In this document: piece after piece, positions 22,941-31,704 of the stretch | How positions within the stretch are numbered: position 1 is the stretch's first letter | Layout: each line of letters begins with the position of its first letter | NCBI GenBank assembly: GCA_903887415.1 | Contig: CAISPO010000014.1 | Span: forward strand, 1-64,000 | Source: an uncultured Bacteroidota bacterium | GTDB taxonomy: Bacteria > Bacteroidota > Bacteroidia > Chitinophagales > Chitinophagaceae | Reading direction: 5' to 3' | Length of the DNA stretch: 64,000 nt | Notes under the pieces: model-generated | Database searches by the model: none | What the model was told of the DNA's origin: nothing | The model's input: only the letters and a program-made list of their open reading frames with translations | Program-made: the position numbers and the translations under genes

Positions 22941-23780
22941 GCTGATAGTATGATGGGGACTTCTGAACGGCCGTTGCGCTATAAGCGAAGTATTGGCAGC
23001 CAGTTTGCCAGCAACCGAGTGTATCTTAGTTGTTTCCAGGGCTTCATGCAAGGAGAGCGGTGGCAGTATGGTAGGCAGGCGCTTGGCCAGCATGGTCTTC
23101 CCTGCGCCGGGCGGGCCTATCAGTATAGCATTGTGGCCGCCTGCTGCGGCTATCTCCAGCGCGCGCTTCACATTTTCCTGGCCTTTTACATCGTTGAAGT
23201 CTATATCAAAGTTGCTCTGGGCATCGTAAAATTCTTCACGAGTATTTACTACCGTGGGCTTCAGCTCTTGTGTTTTATTGAAGAACCCTATTACTTCCGA
23301 TATATTTTCTACGCCATAAACTTCCAGGTTGTTCACCATTCCGGCCTCGCGGGCGTTGGCTTTGGGGAGTATGAGCCCTTTGTATTTTTCTTTGCGTGCC
23401 TGGATAGCTATAGGCAGCGCACCCTTTATAGGCTGCACAGAGCCGTCGAGCGACAGCTCACCCATTATTATGTACTGGCCCAGTTCTTCTGATGGTACCT
23501 GCCCTGTTGCGGCCAGCATACCTATCGCTATGGGAAGGTCGTAGGCGCTGCCTGCTTTCTTTATATCGGCAGGCGCCATGTTCACAACTACCTTGGTACG
23601 TGGGCGCTCAAAACCTGTATTTTTTATAGCAGATAAGATCCGTTCTATGCTTTCCTTCACTGCATTATCAGGCAGGCCTACGATAAAATAACCAGTGGTA
23701 CCCTGTGCCAGGTCCACTTCCATAGTGATAGTGAGTGCCTCTACTCCATATACCGCACTGCCGAAAACTTTTACTAACAT
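22938..23780 (-). pseudogene. comM: comM (yifB) 5' fragment
   Basis: It encodes the first 281 residues of ComM: the N-terminal ChlI-like domain (MLVKVFGSAVYGVEALTI...) and the start of the AAA+ module with Walker A GPPGAGKT near residue 225, ending RSPHHTISD. After that the frame enters the insertion and stops at 22911. The product would lack Walker B, the sensor residues and the C-terminal domain. In transformable bacteria ComM promotes branch migration of incoming DNA, so recombination of such DNA is expected to be weak in this strain unless another helicase replaces it. Confidence 0.93.
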
Positions 23781-23852
23781 CGTTTCAAATTCCTTTTGCT
23801 AAGGTTTGTAAATGTAGTAAATAGGAACGATGACAAAATAAACACCGCCGAT

Positions 23853-25364
23853 TTACTCCTTCTTTTCCAATTTTTCTGCCTCGTGAGCTGGCGGATGACT
23901 TATCGGTTCCGGATGGTGCCCGATCTTTTTCTTTACCCAGTGTTCTATTTTATGATGGAAAGGGATAATGATACTTGCCATCACCAGCAGGCATATCAGG
24001 GTAAGCACCAGGTTGTGATGGGTATATTCTTCGATCTGCGCGTGAAGCAGAAGCTGCACAAATTCAAAAACGATAAGTACGGAAAGAGTGCCTAAAACAT
24101 CAATTATTTTTGTGTCCACCTTCTTATGCCGCATGAGCAATATGGCAAAAATGAAAATGACTATGAATCCACATACCCCGCATATCTGGAGGTATTCTTT
24201 CCGTTCATGCTCCTCTTTTTCTTTTTCCAGCTCGCGTTTCTTTTCTGCTATTTCTGCCTTTTTTTCAAGATTGAAAATGTCTGTATGTTTTTCGAGTGAG
24301 AAGATGGAGTCCTTTATTACCACGTATTTTTTATAGTCGGCAAGCGCTGAAACAGCATCGTATAACATTTCGTGCGCATCAGAAAGGTATTCATAGCTTT
24401 TCTGTATGTTATCAAGGTACCCTATTTCTTTATCTATTGTTATTGCGCTGTCCAGGTAAGCAACAGCCTGCCGCAGGTTGGTTTCCATATTAGCCTTCGT
24501 AGGTTTTCCGTTTGCATCAGCATCGGCAGACTGTGCAATATTCAGATATACCTTGCCGATCATGCTATAGGTCTTTGCCAGCCCATTCCTATCACCTATC
24601 TCTTTTTTTATCTGTAATGCCTGGAACAGCATTTCCAGCGCTTTGGAATAATTGCCTTGCCCATCATATACAGCCCCGATATTTACCTTGTCAGCGGCAA
24701 TATTTCCCTTTGGGTTCTGCCCTTCGTCCGCATCAGGAGCCTTACTTGTCCTTCTTGCGAGGCTTTCTTCATCAACAGCCAAAGCCTTAAAATGGTATTC
24801 CAGGGCTTTCGGGTAATCTTTCATTTCGGCATACACATTGCCGATCGCTGTAAAAGAATGAGTGGCGAGCCCTTTGTTCCCTGTTTTTTCACCGAGCTGG
24901 AGGGCTTTGTTGTAATACGCAAGCGCTTCCGTATAGTTTTTCTGACTGAAATATATATTCCCTATGTTGTGCAGGTGGTTGGCAATTCCGGGGTTATAGC
25001 CCAGTTCTTCATTGATCGTTAACGAGGTGAGCCAGTATTTATAAGCGTTTGGAAAGTCGGATAAAGAAAAATAATTGGCGCCTATCGCGCTGTTCGCGCG
25101 GGCTGTGCCCTTTTCCCAATGAAGTTCTTCAGAAAGAGAGAGTGCCTCAATTCCGTATTTGATACCATCATAAGGGCTTATCTTATTGTACTCATAAGAC
25201 AGGCCGGTAAGCAGTTTTATTTTGTCTGTATCTTCCTTATCATGGGCTTCGAGCTTTTTTAGCAGCTCACTGATACGCGCGTTGCCCTCCTGCTGTGCGC
25301 TCACCGGTAGCCGGATAGATGTGGCCAGGGCGAATATTAATATACAGGCAGCGTATGTTTTCAT
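23853..25364 (-). CDS. TPR-repeat membrane protein
   Basis: The 503-aa protein begins with a signal peptide (cut after VSAQ). Tetratricopeptide repeats run from about residue 55 to 260, for example GIANHLHNIGNIYFSQKNY and the NKGLATHSFTAIGNVYAEMK repeat after it. A coiled coil (about 355-385, AEKKRELEKEKEEHER) then leads into three hydrophobic segments (about 390-470) and a charged tail. The layout resembles the TPR sensor half of Bacteroidota regulators, but the usual HTH or kinase domain is replaced by membrane helices. It lies 18 bp downstream of the porin gene and is likely in one transcript with it. Confidence 0.75.
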   Translation of the reverse strand: MKTYAACILIFALATSIRLPVSAQQEGNARISELLKKLEAHDKEDTDKIKLLTGLSYEYNKISPYDGIKYGIEALSLSEELHWEKGTARANSAIGANYFSLSDFPNAYKYWLTSLTINEELGYNPGIANHLHNIGNIYFSQKNYTEALAYYNKALQLGEKTGNKGLATHSFTAIGNVYAEMKDYPKALEYHFKALAVDEESLARRTSKAPDADEGQNPKGNIAADKVNIGAVYDGQGNYSKALEMLFQALQIKKEIGDRNGLAKTYSMIGKVYLNIAQSADADANGKPTKANMETNLRQAVAYLDSAITIDKEIGYLDNIQKSYEYLSDAHEMLYDAVSALADYKKYVVIKDSIFSLEKHTDIFNLEKKAEIAEKKRELEKEKEEHERKEYLQICGVCGFIVIFIFAILLMRHKKVDTKIIDVLGTLSVLIVFEFVQLLLHAQIEEYTHHNLVLTLICLLVMASIIIPFHHKIEHWVKKKIGHHPEPISHPPAHEAEKLEKKE

Positions 25365-25382
25365 TGAATGGCTCCGACTTCA

Positions 25383-26597
25383 TTATTTTCCATACACATA
25401 GTAAAGAGATAACCGGTACACGAGGTCATAGCCATTGCTCACGCTTACTGGGCCTGCGTTATTGTACGCGTTATACCATACATTGGGCATGATATGTATC
25501 TTACTGATCGGTGAATAGTCTATGCCGGCCGTAAAAAACTGCTCTTTTGTATTTGGGTCATAGGTTGCTGTAATGGGGGCATCCTTGCTGTACAGGCTGT
25601 TGTTATTATTACCGGATGGGTCATAATTATCGTACCGGATGAAGAACCCAAGGATGTCCCTGTATATCCGGCCCCTTGCAAATACAGAGATAGCAACTGC
25701 TTTATTGGTAATGGTATCAGTGCCGGTTTTCGTGGTCACTATATCATCGTTCATAATGCTGTTCATAAATGCTTCTACGCCCACTGTAAACTTTGGTGCA
25801 GTATATGCGATCATCCCTTTCACCATGCTACGGTCGTGGTGCCATTTTGCCGTCCAGTTTATTTTTGTGTAGTCTGAATACAGATCAATGATGAGCCTTT
25901 TATTCAGCAGCTTGGCATACACATCTCCGTAAAGCCATTTAAAGGCATCGTTTTCCGGTTTTGCCAGGGTTCCGTTGCCTACCATCAGGCTGTAGCCTAT
26001 TTCTGTAAAATGAGTATTATACAATGTCCCGTTAAGCCTTGCGCCCATGTCATAGGTAGGGGTGCGGCGTATATCTGATACAGTGCGCTCTATGCAGCGG
26101 TAATCCCAGATCACCTCTGAGGTGAGCACAGCAGCAGGGGTATAGGATTGCCCGATTGTAAGGTCTGATCCGCGAAAAATGTTCTTCCACTTGATGTTTG
26201 CGAGTTTAACAGACATGGCCAGTTTACTATCAACAAGCAGGTCGCCTGATGTTACCGGCGTAGCTGTAGCGCTGGTTGTTTCATTATCTTCTGCCGCCAG
26301 AAGAAATTCCGCTGAAAACCTTTTACTGATCGCATAGTCATACCCAAGATAAATGCGGCGAAACTGGAAAATGCTTTCACCCTGTTTTATGCCGGTATAT
26401 TGGTTCATCCCGCCACGATTAAAGGAGTCTGATTTGGCTTTGTAGGCAATATCTCCATATGCAAGGCCCCATAATTTACCCCCTGGCGTAAACGCGCTAT
26501 CCTCCTGGGCGCTGGCGCTAAAGCTAAATAACCCTATCAGCGCAATACTCATAACACATTTAATAACGATGGCAACGGGTGTAGAGCAGTTTTTCAT
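25383..26597 (-). CDS. Outer-membrane porin-like beta barrel
   Basis: The 404-aa product has a signal peptide ending in FSFSASAQ, then many short alternating strands with Tyr/Phe-Gly pairs (WGLAYGDIAYKAK, FQFRRIYLGYDYAISKRFSA) and a last strand ending LYYVYGK. Together these are typical of phosphate-selective or general porins. Gly-Asp/Asn turns between strands support a 16-strand barrel. Transported solute is not evident. The TPR membrane protein follows it on the same strand. No consensus promoter was recognised in the 166 bp before the start. Confidence 0.75.
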   Translation of the reverse strand: MKNCSTPVAIVIKCVMSIALIGLFSFSASAQEDSAFTPGGKLWGLAYGDIAYKAKSDSFNRGGMNQYTGIKQGESIFQFRRIYLGYDYAISKRFSAEFLLAAEDNETTSATATPVTSGDLLVDSKLAMSVKLANIKWKNIFRGSDLTIGQSYTPAAVLTSEVIWDYRCIERTVSDIRRTPTYDMGARLNGTLYNTHFTEIGYSLMVGNGTLAKPENDAFKWLYGDVYAKLLNKRLIIDLYSDYTKINWTAKWHHDRSMVKGMIAYTAPKFTVGVEAFMNSIMNDDIVTTKTGTDTITNKAVAISVFARGRIYRDILGFFIRYDNYDPSGNNNNSLYSKDAPITATYDPNTKEQFFTAGIDYSPISKIHIMPNVWYNAYNNAGPVSVSNGYDLVYRLSLYYVYGK

Positions 26598-26763
26598 TTT
26601 TGATTAATATTTGAAATGAGGATAATCTGCTAAAAGTATAAATCATTTTCATTAATTTATAATACCAACTATAGTAATTCAAGCATGTTCAAATATTCTT
26701 TCCTATTATATCTAACACTTTCACTTAACTACTCGTCTATATAGTTGAACGGATATTTCTTTT

Positions 26764-27798
26764 ATGAACAGTGCATATAGATCCTTACTGTTAGTTTGCC
26801 TGGCTGCAATGTTATTTACCACTTCCTGTTATAAGAGTGGGTACAATAGCGTCGTTGTAACTCCGGTAAATAGTAATGAGACAAAATTAAACCAGCTATT
26901 TTCCGGCTTGCGCTACGTTCCCCAGAATATCTCAGTTACAGCGGGATTTACACAAACAGTTTATGGGATCAATGGCACAAAGCTCACCTTTTACCCTAAC
27001 TCCTTTAAGGACAATAGTGGTAATATTATCACGAGAGGTATTATCAATATCCAGCTCACGGAAATATATACAACGGGTGGCATGATAGCAAACAGGGCTG
27101 CCACAACTACTGCAGATGGCCGGCTGCTGACAAGCGGGGGAGAGGTGCTGATAGCCGCAACCATGAATGGCCAAGAGGTTTTTGCAAATAAGTATGGCGT
27201 TGGCTTCAGGGCTGTGCCATCAAAGCAACCAATGCTACTGCTCTATGGAAACGCCGATACACGCGACTCTGTTGTTAGCTGGGCTACACCGGGAAGTCCA
27301 CTGCCGGGCGCCTTCGCTGCCGGAACTGTTACAAATGCAGACACCAGCCTTGTAGTGGTAATAACCAGCGCCGGCCCGGATACTGTAACTACACATACCG
27401 CAGTGACGACCTATTATCAATTTGACAGTTGTGCGAGCTTCAACTGGATCAATTGCGATTATTTCTACAGCTCTTCAGCGCAGCTTACCGATGTGCGGGT
27501 AATGTTGCCGGATACTTCGTTCAACCAGTCTAATACCGAAGTTTTCGTTGTGTTTCCCACCATTAATGCCGCAGCTCATATGAGCCAGTATAATATAGCC
27601 ACCCATACATTCGATCTGCCTAATGGCTATTATATACCCACTGGAATGCCTATGGATATCGTAGTGGCCACAAACAAAAGCGGCAGTTACTACTATTACA
27701 GCGACACTAGCGTAAGCACAACAAACAATATGTTTATTTACGCCGAAATGTCACAAATGAGCCTTGATGCTATAAAAACACAATTAAACAATCTATAA
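26764..27798 (+). CDS. Predicted lipoprotein, unknown
   Basis: The 344-aa product has a signal with lipobox TTSC (Cys22 lipidated), followed by Ser/Thr/Asn-rich beta-strand sequence with GINGTKLTFYPNSFKDNSG near residue 70. That segment resembles the start of a carboxypeptidase-regulatory or Ig-like surface domain found in Bacteroidota. The second half is rich in Tyr and Thr. A terminator follows at 27888. It stands alone between divergent and downstream transcripts. Confidence 0.65.
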   Translation: MNSAYRSLLLVCLAAMLFTTSCYKSGYNSVVVTPVNSNETKLNQLFSGLRYVPQNISVTAGFTQTVYGINGTKLTFYPNSFKDNSGNIITRGIINIQLTEIYTTGGMIANRAATTTADGRLLTSGGEVLIAATMNGQEVFANKYGVGFRAVPSKQPMLLLYGNADTRDSVVSWATPGSPLPGAFAAGTVTNADTSLVVVITSAGPDTVTTHTAVTTYYQFDSCASFNWINCDYFYSSSAQLTDVRVMLPDTSFNQSNTEVFVVFPTINAAAHMSQYNIATHTFDLPNGYYIPTGMPMDIVVATNKSGSYYYYSDTSVSTTNNMFIYAEMSQMSLDAIKTQLNNL

Positions 27799-27887
27799 AC
27801 ACTGTCTTTAACTTCAAATAAAACCCTGTAAACCCTGCCTATAGACCCAGTACCCTATAAACCTACCCCTATAATCCCTCTCAACTT

Positions 27888-27916
27888 AGCCCCCTATCAC
27901 TGCGGGGCTTTTTTTA
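27888..27916 (+). terminator. Rho-independent terminator
   Basis: AGCCCC pairs with GGGGCT over a 10-nt loop and is followed by eight or more T's. It ends the lipoprotein transcript. Confidence 0.8.
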
Positions 27917-27942
27917 TTTTTTCTTTAACAAGGTACTATGCA

Positions 27943-27972
27943 TTGCATAATACCTTTTTTTACCTACCTTTG
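27943..27972 (+). promoter_or_regulatory. Bacteroidota-type promoter of the PadR-PspC operon
   Basis: TTG at 27943-27945, a 19-nt spacer, and TACCTTTG at 27965-27972: an exact match. The start of transcription should be near 27979, 10 nt before the ATG at 27989. Confidence 0.8.
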
Positions 27973-27988
27973 TGTTAGAAACGCAGAA

Positions 27989-28321
27989 ATGGCTATAGAT
28001 AACACAGAATCGCAGATGAGGAAGGGATTGTTGGAGCTCTGTATCCTCGGGATCATTCAAAGACAGCAGGAAGCATACCCCAGTGATATACTGGAGCAAC
28101 TGAAGGGGTCTAAACTTGTGGTGCTGGAAGGCACACTATACCCGCTGCTTACCCGGCTTAAGAATGGCGGCTTTCTCAGCTATCGCTGGGAAGAGTCATT
28201 ATCTGGCCCACCCCGGAAATATTATTGTCTCACTGGGGAAGGGGTAAAGTTTTACGAACAGCTCCGCACCACCTGGGACGAACTAAGCAATGCAGTAAAC
28301 AACTTAACTGTTTCATTATAA
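27989..28321 (+). CDS. PadR-family transcriptional regulator
   Basis: The 110-aa protein is a typical PadR winged helix: MRKGLLELCILGIIQRQQEAYPSDI, then LVVLEGTLYPLLTRLKNGGFL with the recognition helix, then the wing PPRKYYCLTGEG. The start at 27989 follows directly from the promoter, and an earlier in-frame start would fall within it. It is followed after 12 bp by the PspC gene. The PadR plus PspC pair is a recurring envelope-stress arrangement in Bacteroidota, in which the regulator probably controls its own operon. Confidence 0.9.
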   Translation: MAIDNTESQMRKGLLELCILGIIQRQQEAYPSDILEQLKGSKLVVLEGTLYPLLTRLKNGGFLSYRWEESLSGPPRKYYCLTGEGVKFYEQLRTTWDELSNAVNNLTVSL

Positions 28322-28333
28322 AAAACCACACAT

Positions 28334-29017
28334 ATGCAGCGTATCATTCAGATCAACATTGCCGGCCGCATCCTGCCGATAGAAGAGGACGCCTACATCA
28401 TTTTAAAAGAATACATCAATACCCTCTGCCGCCAGTTTACCGGTGACGATGGCAAAGAAATAATTGAAGATATAGAAAACAGGATCGCGGAACTCTTCGG
28501 CATACGCCTGGAAGGTGGTGTACCAGCCATAGACCGCGCTGACGTGCAAAAAGTAATAGACACACTTGGGTCGGCTGCCGACCTGCATGATGGCCCAACA
28601 ACCGCGCGCAGCCAGGCAAATGCCGGTTCTTCTTCCTATACCTACACCAACCAGGGTGGCCCATCCCGGCCATACCCTTATACTCACGACCGCCTGCTGC
28701 GCGACCCGTATGATAAAGTAATAGGCGGCGTATGCAGCGGCGTAGGGCACTACTTCGATATAGACCCGGTGATCATCCGTATTATTATGGTGGCGCTGTT
28801 CCTTACATTTTTCGTCGGATTTGTAGCATATATCATAGCATGGATAGTGATACCGGCCGCACGCAGCAGGGAAGAGCTGTTCAATATGAATAACGGCAAC
28901 CCGATCACCTTTCATGAATTCAGCCGCAATGTAGAAACAGAGTTGCAGGACCTGAAACGCCGCGGCGAGCAAATGAGCCGCGAACTGAAAGACTTTTTCA
29001 GCAAGAAAAGGAATTAA
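28334..29017 (+). CDS. PspC-domain membrane protein
   Basis: The 227-aa product has an N-terminal cytoplasmic part (about 1-115) with conserved EDAYIILKEYINTLCR and ENRIAELF motifs. A PspC domain (about 125-180) follows with YDKVIGGVCSGVGHYFDIDP and a long transmembrane helix (VALFLTFFVGFVAYIIAWIV), then a charged C-terminal coil. PspC is a phage-shock-type sensor that responds to membrane damage. It is co-transcribed with the upstream PadR regulator. Confidence 0.9.
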   Translation: MQRIIQINIAGRILPIEEDAYIILKEYINTLCRQFTGDDGKEIIEDIENRIAELFGIRLEGGVPAIDRADVQKVIDTLGSAADLHDGPTTARSQANAGSSSYTYTNQGGPSRPYPYTHDRLLRDPYDKVIGGVCSGVGHYFDIDPVIIRIIMVALFLTFFVGFVAYIIAWIVIPAARSREELFNMNNGNPITFHEFSRNVETELQDLKRRGEQMSRELKDFFSKKRN

Positions 29018-29070
29018 AAGGAATTGGGAATTTGTCTTTTGGAATTTGTCTTGCTGTGTACTTTTAAAGT

Positions 29071-29078
29071 TAGCTTTG
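29071..29078 (+). promoter_or_regulatory. -7 box for the YjjG-like gene
   Basis: TAGCTTTG matches the -7 consensus and lies 28 bp before the ATG at 29107. The nearest TTG (29051) is 17 nt away, so the promoter is off-optimum. The GGAATTTG words just upstream (29031-29050) are also found at 34688-34775. Confidence 0.5.
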
Positions 29079-29106
29079 CGGACTTACGACTCACGACTTA
29101 CAACTT

Positions 29107-29805
29107 ATGACTAAAACATACAAACATCTTTTTTTCGACCTCGACCATACGCTTTGGGATTTTGATAAAAACTCAGAGGCCACAATGCGGCAATTGTATG
29201 GTGAGTACGAGCTTGATAAGCGCGGGATACCGGATTTTGATGAGATGTTCAAAGTGTATGTAGTGCATAACGACCGGCTGTGGGAGCGTTACCGCAACGG
29301 TTTTATAAAGCGCGATGAGCTACGCTGGAAAAGAATGTGGCATATGCTGCTGGATTTTAAAGTTGCAGATACATCGCTGGCCCACGAAATAAGCACAGCC
29401 TACCTGGAGATATTGCCCACCCGAACTCTGCTGGTGCCACACGCCAAGGAACTGCTGGATCACTGTAAGGGCCGTTATGAAATGCACCTCATCACCAATG
29501 GTTTCGAGACCACCCAGCGGCTGAAATTGCAGTACTCGGGTATAGCTCGCTACTTTACCCATCTCATTACATCAGAGAAAAGCAACAGCATGAAGCCCCA
29601 CCGCGACATCTTTGACTTTGCTCTGAATATATCAAAAGCAGAAGCCGAACACAGCATTATGATAGGTGATGCGATAGATATCGACATACTTGGCGCCATA
29701 AACGCCGGCTGGGATACTGCTTATTACAACCCGCATAATGTACCCCATAACCGCAAGCCTACTTATGAGGTGAAACATCTGGAGGAGTTGATGAGGATAT
29801 TTTAG
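29107..29805 (+). CDS. yjjG: YjjG-family HAD nucleotidase
   Basis: The 232-aa enzyme has all HAD motifs: motif I FFDLDHTLWDF with the nucleophile Asp, a cap domain with many aromatic residues, motif II LITNGF, motif III Lys around SEKSNSMKPH, and motif IV IGDAIDIDILGA. YjjG-type enzymes dephosphorylate non-canonical pyrimidine nucleoside monophosphates and so clean the nucleotide pool. The length matches. It converges on the cupin gene with 12 bp between the stops. Confidence 0.88.
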   Translation: MTKTYKHLFFDLDHTLWDFDKNSEATMRQLYGEYELDKRGIPDFDEMFKVYVVHNDRLWERYRNGFIKRDELRWKRMWHMLLDFKVADTSLAHEISTAYLEILPTRTLLVPHAKELLDHCKGRYEMHLITNGFETTQRLKLQYSGIARYFTHLITSEKSNSMKPHRDIFDFALNISKAEAEHSIMIGDAIDIDILGAINAGWDTAYYNPHNVPHNRKPTYEVKHLEELMRIF

Positions 29806-29817
29806 AAACTGCCAGGC

Positions 29818-30252
29818 TTAAGGAGCCGGCACTAACCCGTGTTTTAACAATACTGCTTTTAGCTTTTCCATATTCGGTGGGCCGCCTGCATTTATGATCT
29901 CACCGCTTTCCCTGAAAAAGTCAGGGCCAAGAATGCCCGGAGTGATGACACACAATGCCTTTGCATCTTCCTGGCCAAGATTATTAAAACCATGCACTGC
30001 TCCACGCGGGATAAAATAAGATTCGCCGGGGCCAATCTCAAAAGTGTTTCCCGAAACCGAATAGGTTAATACCCCTTCAAGGCCGTAAACGGTCTCATCA
30101 AAGTTTTCGTGGTAATGGGGAATGGGAACCTTGGCTCCTACAGGCACCATAAATTCAAACATGGTCAATTGGCCATTGGTATCCTTTGCCTCACGCAAAA
30201 ACTGAACGGAGACCTGGCCAAGACGAATGACCTCTTTAGTTGCGTCTATCAT
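29818..30252 (-). CDS. Cupin-domain protein
   Basis: The 144-aa protein is a single cupin: IPHYHENFDETVYGLEG contains the metal-binding HxH(x)nE motif 1, and GPGESYFIPRGAVHGFNN is motif 2 with the later His. A mononuclear metal site in a beta barrel is expected. The substrate cannot be read. Relatives of this size act as small dioxygenases or binding proteins. It is probably transcribed with the TMEM175-like gene upstream, 66 bp away. Confidence 0.85.
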   Translation of the reverse strand: MIDATKEVIRLGQVSVQFLREAKDTNGQLTMFEFMVPVGAKVPIPHYHENFDETVYGLEGVLTYSVSGNTFEIGPGESYFIPRGAVHGFNNLGQEDAKALCVITPGILGPDFFRESGEIINAGGPPNMEKLKAVLLKHGLVPAP

Positions 30253-30318
30253 ATAAAGTTGCTCTGGATGATAAAAATCCGATTCAAAATAAAATGGATT
30301 TTTCGTCTTGCCAAATTT

Positions 30319-30945
30319 CTATTTACCAAATTGCTTTTGAAGCCAAAATGTGCGTAGGACCACATAACCCCAAAATAATGTGATAATGCAGAACGCGATA
30401 TGTGGAAACCAAAACGACAAAATAATTGCCGCGATCGATACAGGTGTGCTTATTTTCTGGCCAAATCTCATAGCTACTAACGTTCTGGCATGTTGCTCGT
30501 CTTTTGCAAGAGATACTGGCCGCGCACAGGATATCAGCAGGAGCCTTAATGATAAACTAAGCAGTAAATTGCAGGCACTATAAACTGCAACTGCGGGTTG
30601 GGCGTAATTGGTGGAAAAGTACTCCGCCACTATTGCCGAAGCGAATGGAAATAAAGTAACGATAAACATGAAGACACCATTGGCATACATAAAATGCAAT
30701 GATGACCTGTTTATAGAATTGAATATCCGGTGATGGGTGAGCCAGGTTAAAAGAATAATGATAAAACTTAAACACCACGCAAAGAGGCTGGGCCACAGCC
30801 TGCTCAGCGCCACCCATAGATCATTCACAGAATGTACGGTTTCATGTGGAGGTACTTTTATTTCAAGTACAAGCAGCGTTATTGCGATGGCGAAGATCCC
30901 ATCGCAGAAAGTCTCTAACCGTGCATTTTCGTTCGCAGCCGACAT
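30319..30945 (-). CDS. TMEM175-family (DUF1211) potassium-channel-like protein
   Basis: The start at 30945 gives MSAANENARLETFCDGIFAI, which contains the family signature R-x3-F-x-D-G at the beginning of the first helix. Five further hydrophobic segments follow, giving the six-helix pattern of bacterial TMEM175 proteins, which assemble as tetrameric K+ channels. The length (208 aa) is typical. A longer frame from a non-ATG at 30969 is less likely. Confidence 0.85.
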   Translation of the reverse strand: MSAANENARLETFCDGIFAIAITLLVLEIKVPPHETVHSVNDLWVALSRLWPSLFAWCLSFIIILLTWLTHHRIFNSINRSSLHFMYANGVFMFIVTLFPFASAIVAEYFSTNYAQPAVAVYSACNLLLSLSLRLLLISCARPVSLAKDEQHARTLVAMRFGQKISTPVSIAAIILSFWFPHIAFCIITLFWGYVVLRTFWLQKQFGK

Positions 30946-31048
30946 AGAATGTGAAAATAAAACACGCAATCAAATAAAACAACCTGAAGCCAACATATGA
31001 GGTGAATATCTGGACGAGTTGATGGGGATACTTTAGAGGAGATATTAC

Positions 31049-31351
31049 TTATGGCTTCCTATATTTACCTCTTGGGTTTCTACTAGTATGGTATATCGCC
31101 GAAACATAGATCTCGTGTTTTCTCGCGTTAACCCTGTAAACAATTACAAATGGAAATGTTCTTGTGATAGCCTGCCGGTATGAGTTTTTGTTTTTTGAGA
31201 AAGCAGCTGGATTCTGTAATATTTGCCTGATCTTATTATCTATCGTTTTTTCAAAGCGGATTCCTAAACCTTCCTGCTGCTCTTCATACCAGATGCTTGC
31301 AGCCCTATATTCACTAAGTGCTTCAGGGTGAAAATTGATAGAGTAAATCAT
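31049..31351 (-). CDS. RelE/ParE-type toxin
   Basis: The 100-aa basic protein has the pattern of the RelE/ParE superfamily: IYSINFHPEALSEYRAASIWYEEQ, then a helix, then TRTFPFVIVYRVNARKHEIYV (beta strands with a conserved Arg), ending with a basic tail. Its ATG overlaps the stop of the antitoxin gene (ATGA), so the toxin is translated after the antitoxin. ParE members poison gyrase and RelE members cut mRNA; the sequence alone does not decide which, though the form resembles ParE. Confidence 0.85.
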   Translation of the reverse strand: MIYSINFHPEALSEYRAASIWYEEQQEGLGIRFEKTIDNKIRQILQNPAAFSKNKNSYRQAITRTFPFVIVYRVNARKHEIYVSAIYHTSRNPRGKYRKP

Positions 31352-31608
31352 TTTCTTTTTATTTCAGCTAGCGATTTCCTTGTGATTGCTTTTACTTCAT
31401 CCCACGAATATCCTTTCACTTTACCGCTTTCAAGCTCTTTTGTTCTTTTGTCCAGTTCTTTTACAAAAGCCTTATCCTCCCATATATCGTCATCGGAACC
31501 TTCTTCTGCAAATGCCTTGGCCACACTTAACACAGCTTTCTTCTGTTTGACGCTAAGTTGCTCAACATAATTGGCTATTTTTTTATCTAACGAGGCTACA
31601 CTATTCAT
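31348..31608 (-). CDS. Antitoxin of the RelE/ParE-type pair
   Basis: From the ATG at 31608 (MNSVASLDKKIANYVEQL) the product is 86 aa. A longer frame from 31644 crosses a -7 box (TAAATTTG, 31630-31623) and is not preferred. The N-terminus is helical and could bind DNA. The C-terminal half is strongly charged (KELDKRTKELESGKVKGYSW) and is expected to wrap the toxin. This is the YefM-like or addiction-module-component type (ESGKVKGYSWDEVKA). It should repress its own promoter. Confidence 0.82.
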   Translation of the reverse strand: MNSVASLDKKIANYVEQLSVKQKKAVLSVAKAFAEEGSDDDIWEDKAFVKELDKRTKELESGKVKGYSWDEVKAITRKSLAEIKRK

Positions 31609-31655
31609 GGCTGTGCTTTTCACAAATTTAAGAAATTTAGTCAATCAAATTAAAA

Positions 31656-31679
31656 CAGCCCATCCTTTCAGATGGGCTG
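31656..31679 (-). terminator. Terminator of pnp
   Basis: CAGCCCATC and GATGGGCTG pair perfectly over CTTTCA, and on the minus strand TTTTAATTT follows. It lies 26 bp beyond the pnp stop and upstream of the antitoxin promoter. Confidence 0.8.
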
Positions 31680-31704
31680 CAATTCAATTCAAATAAAGGC
31701 AATC

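Noticed and set aside
28403-28972. 189-aa minus-strand frame opposite the PspC gene
   Set aside because: The plus-strand PspC product has clear family motifs and the opposing frame is a codon-bias shadow.
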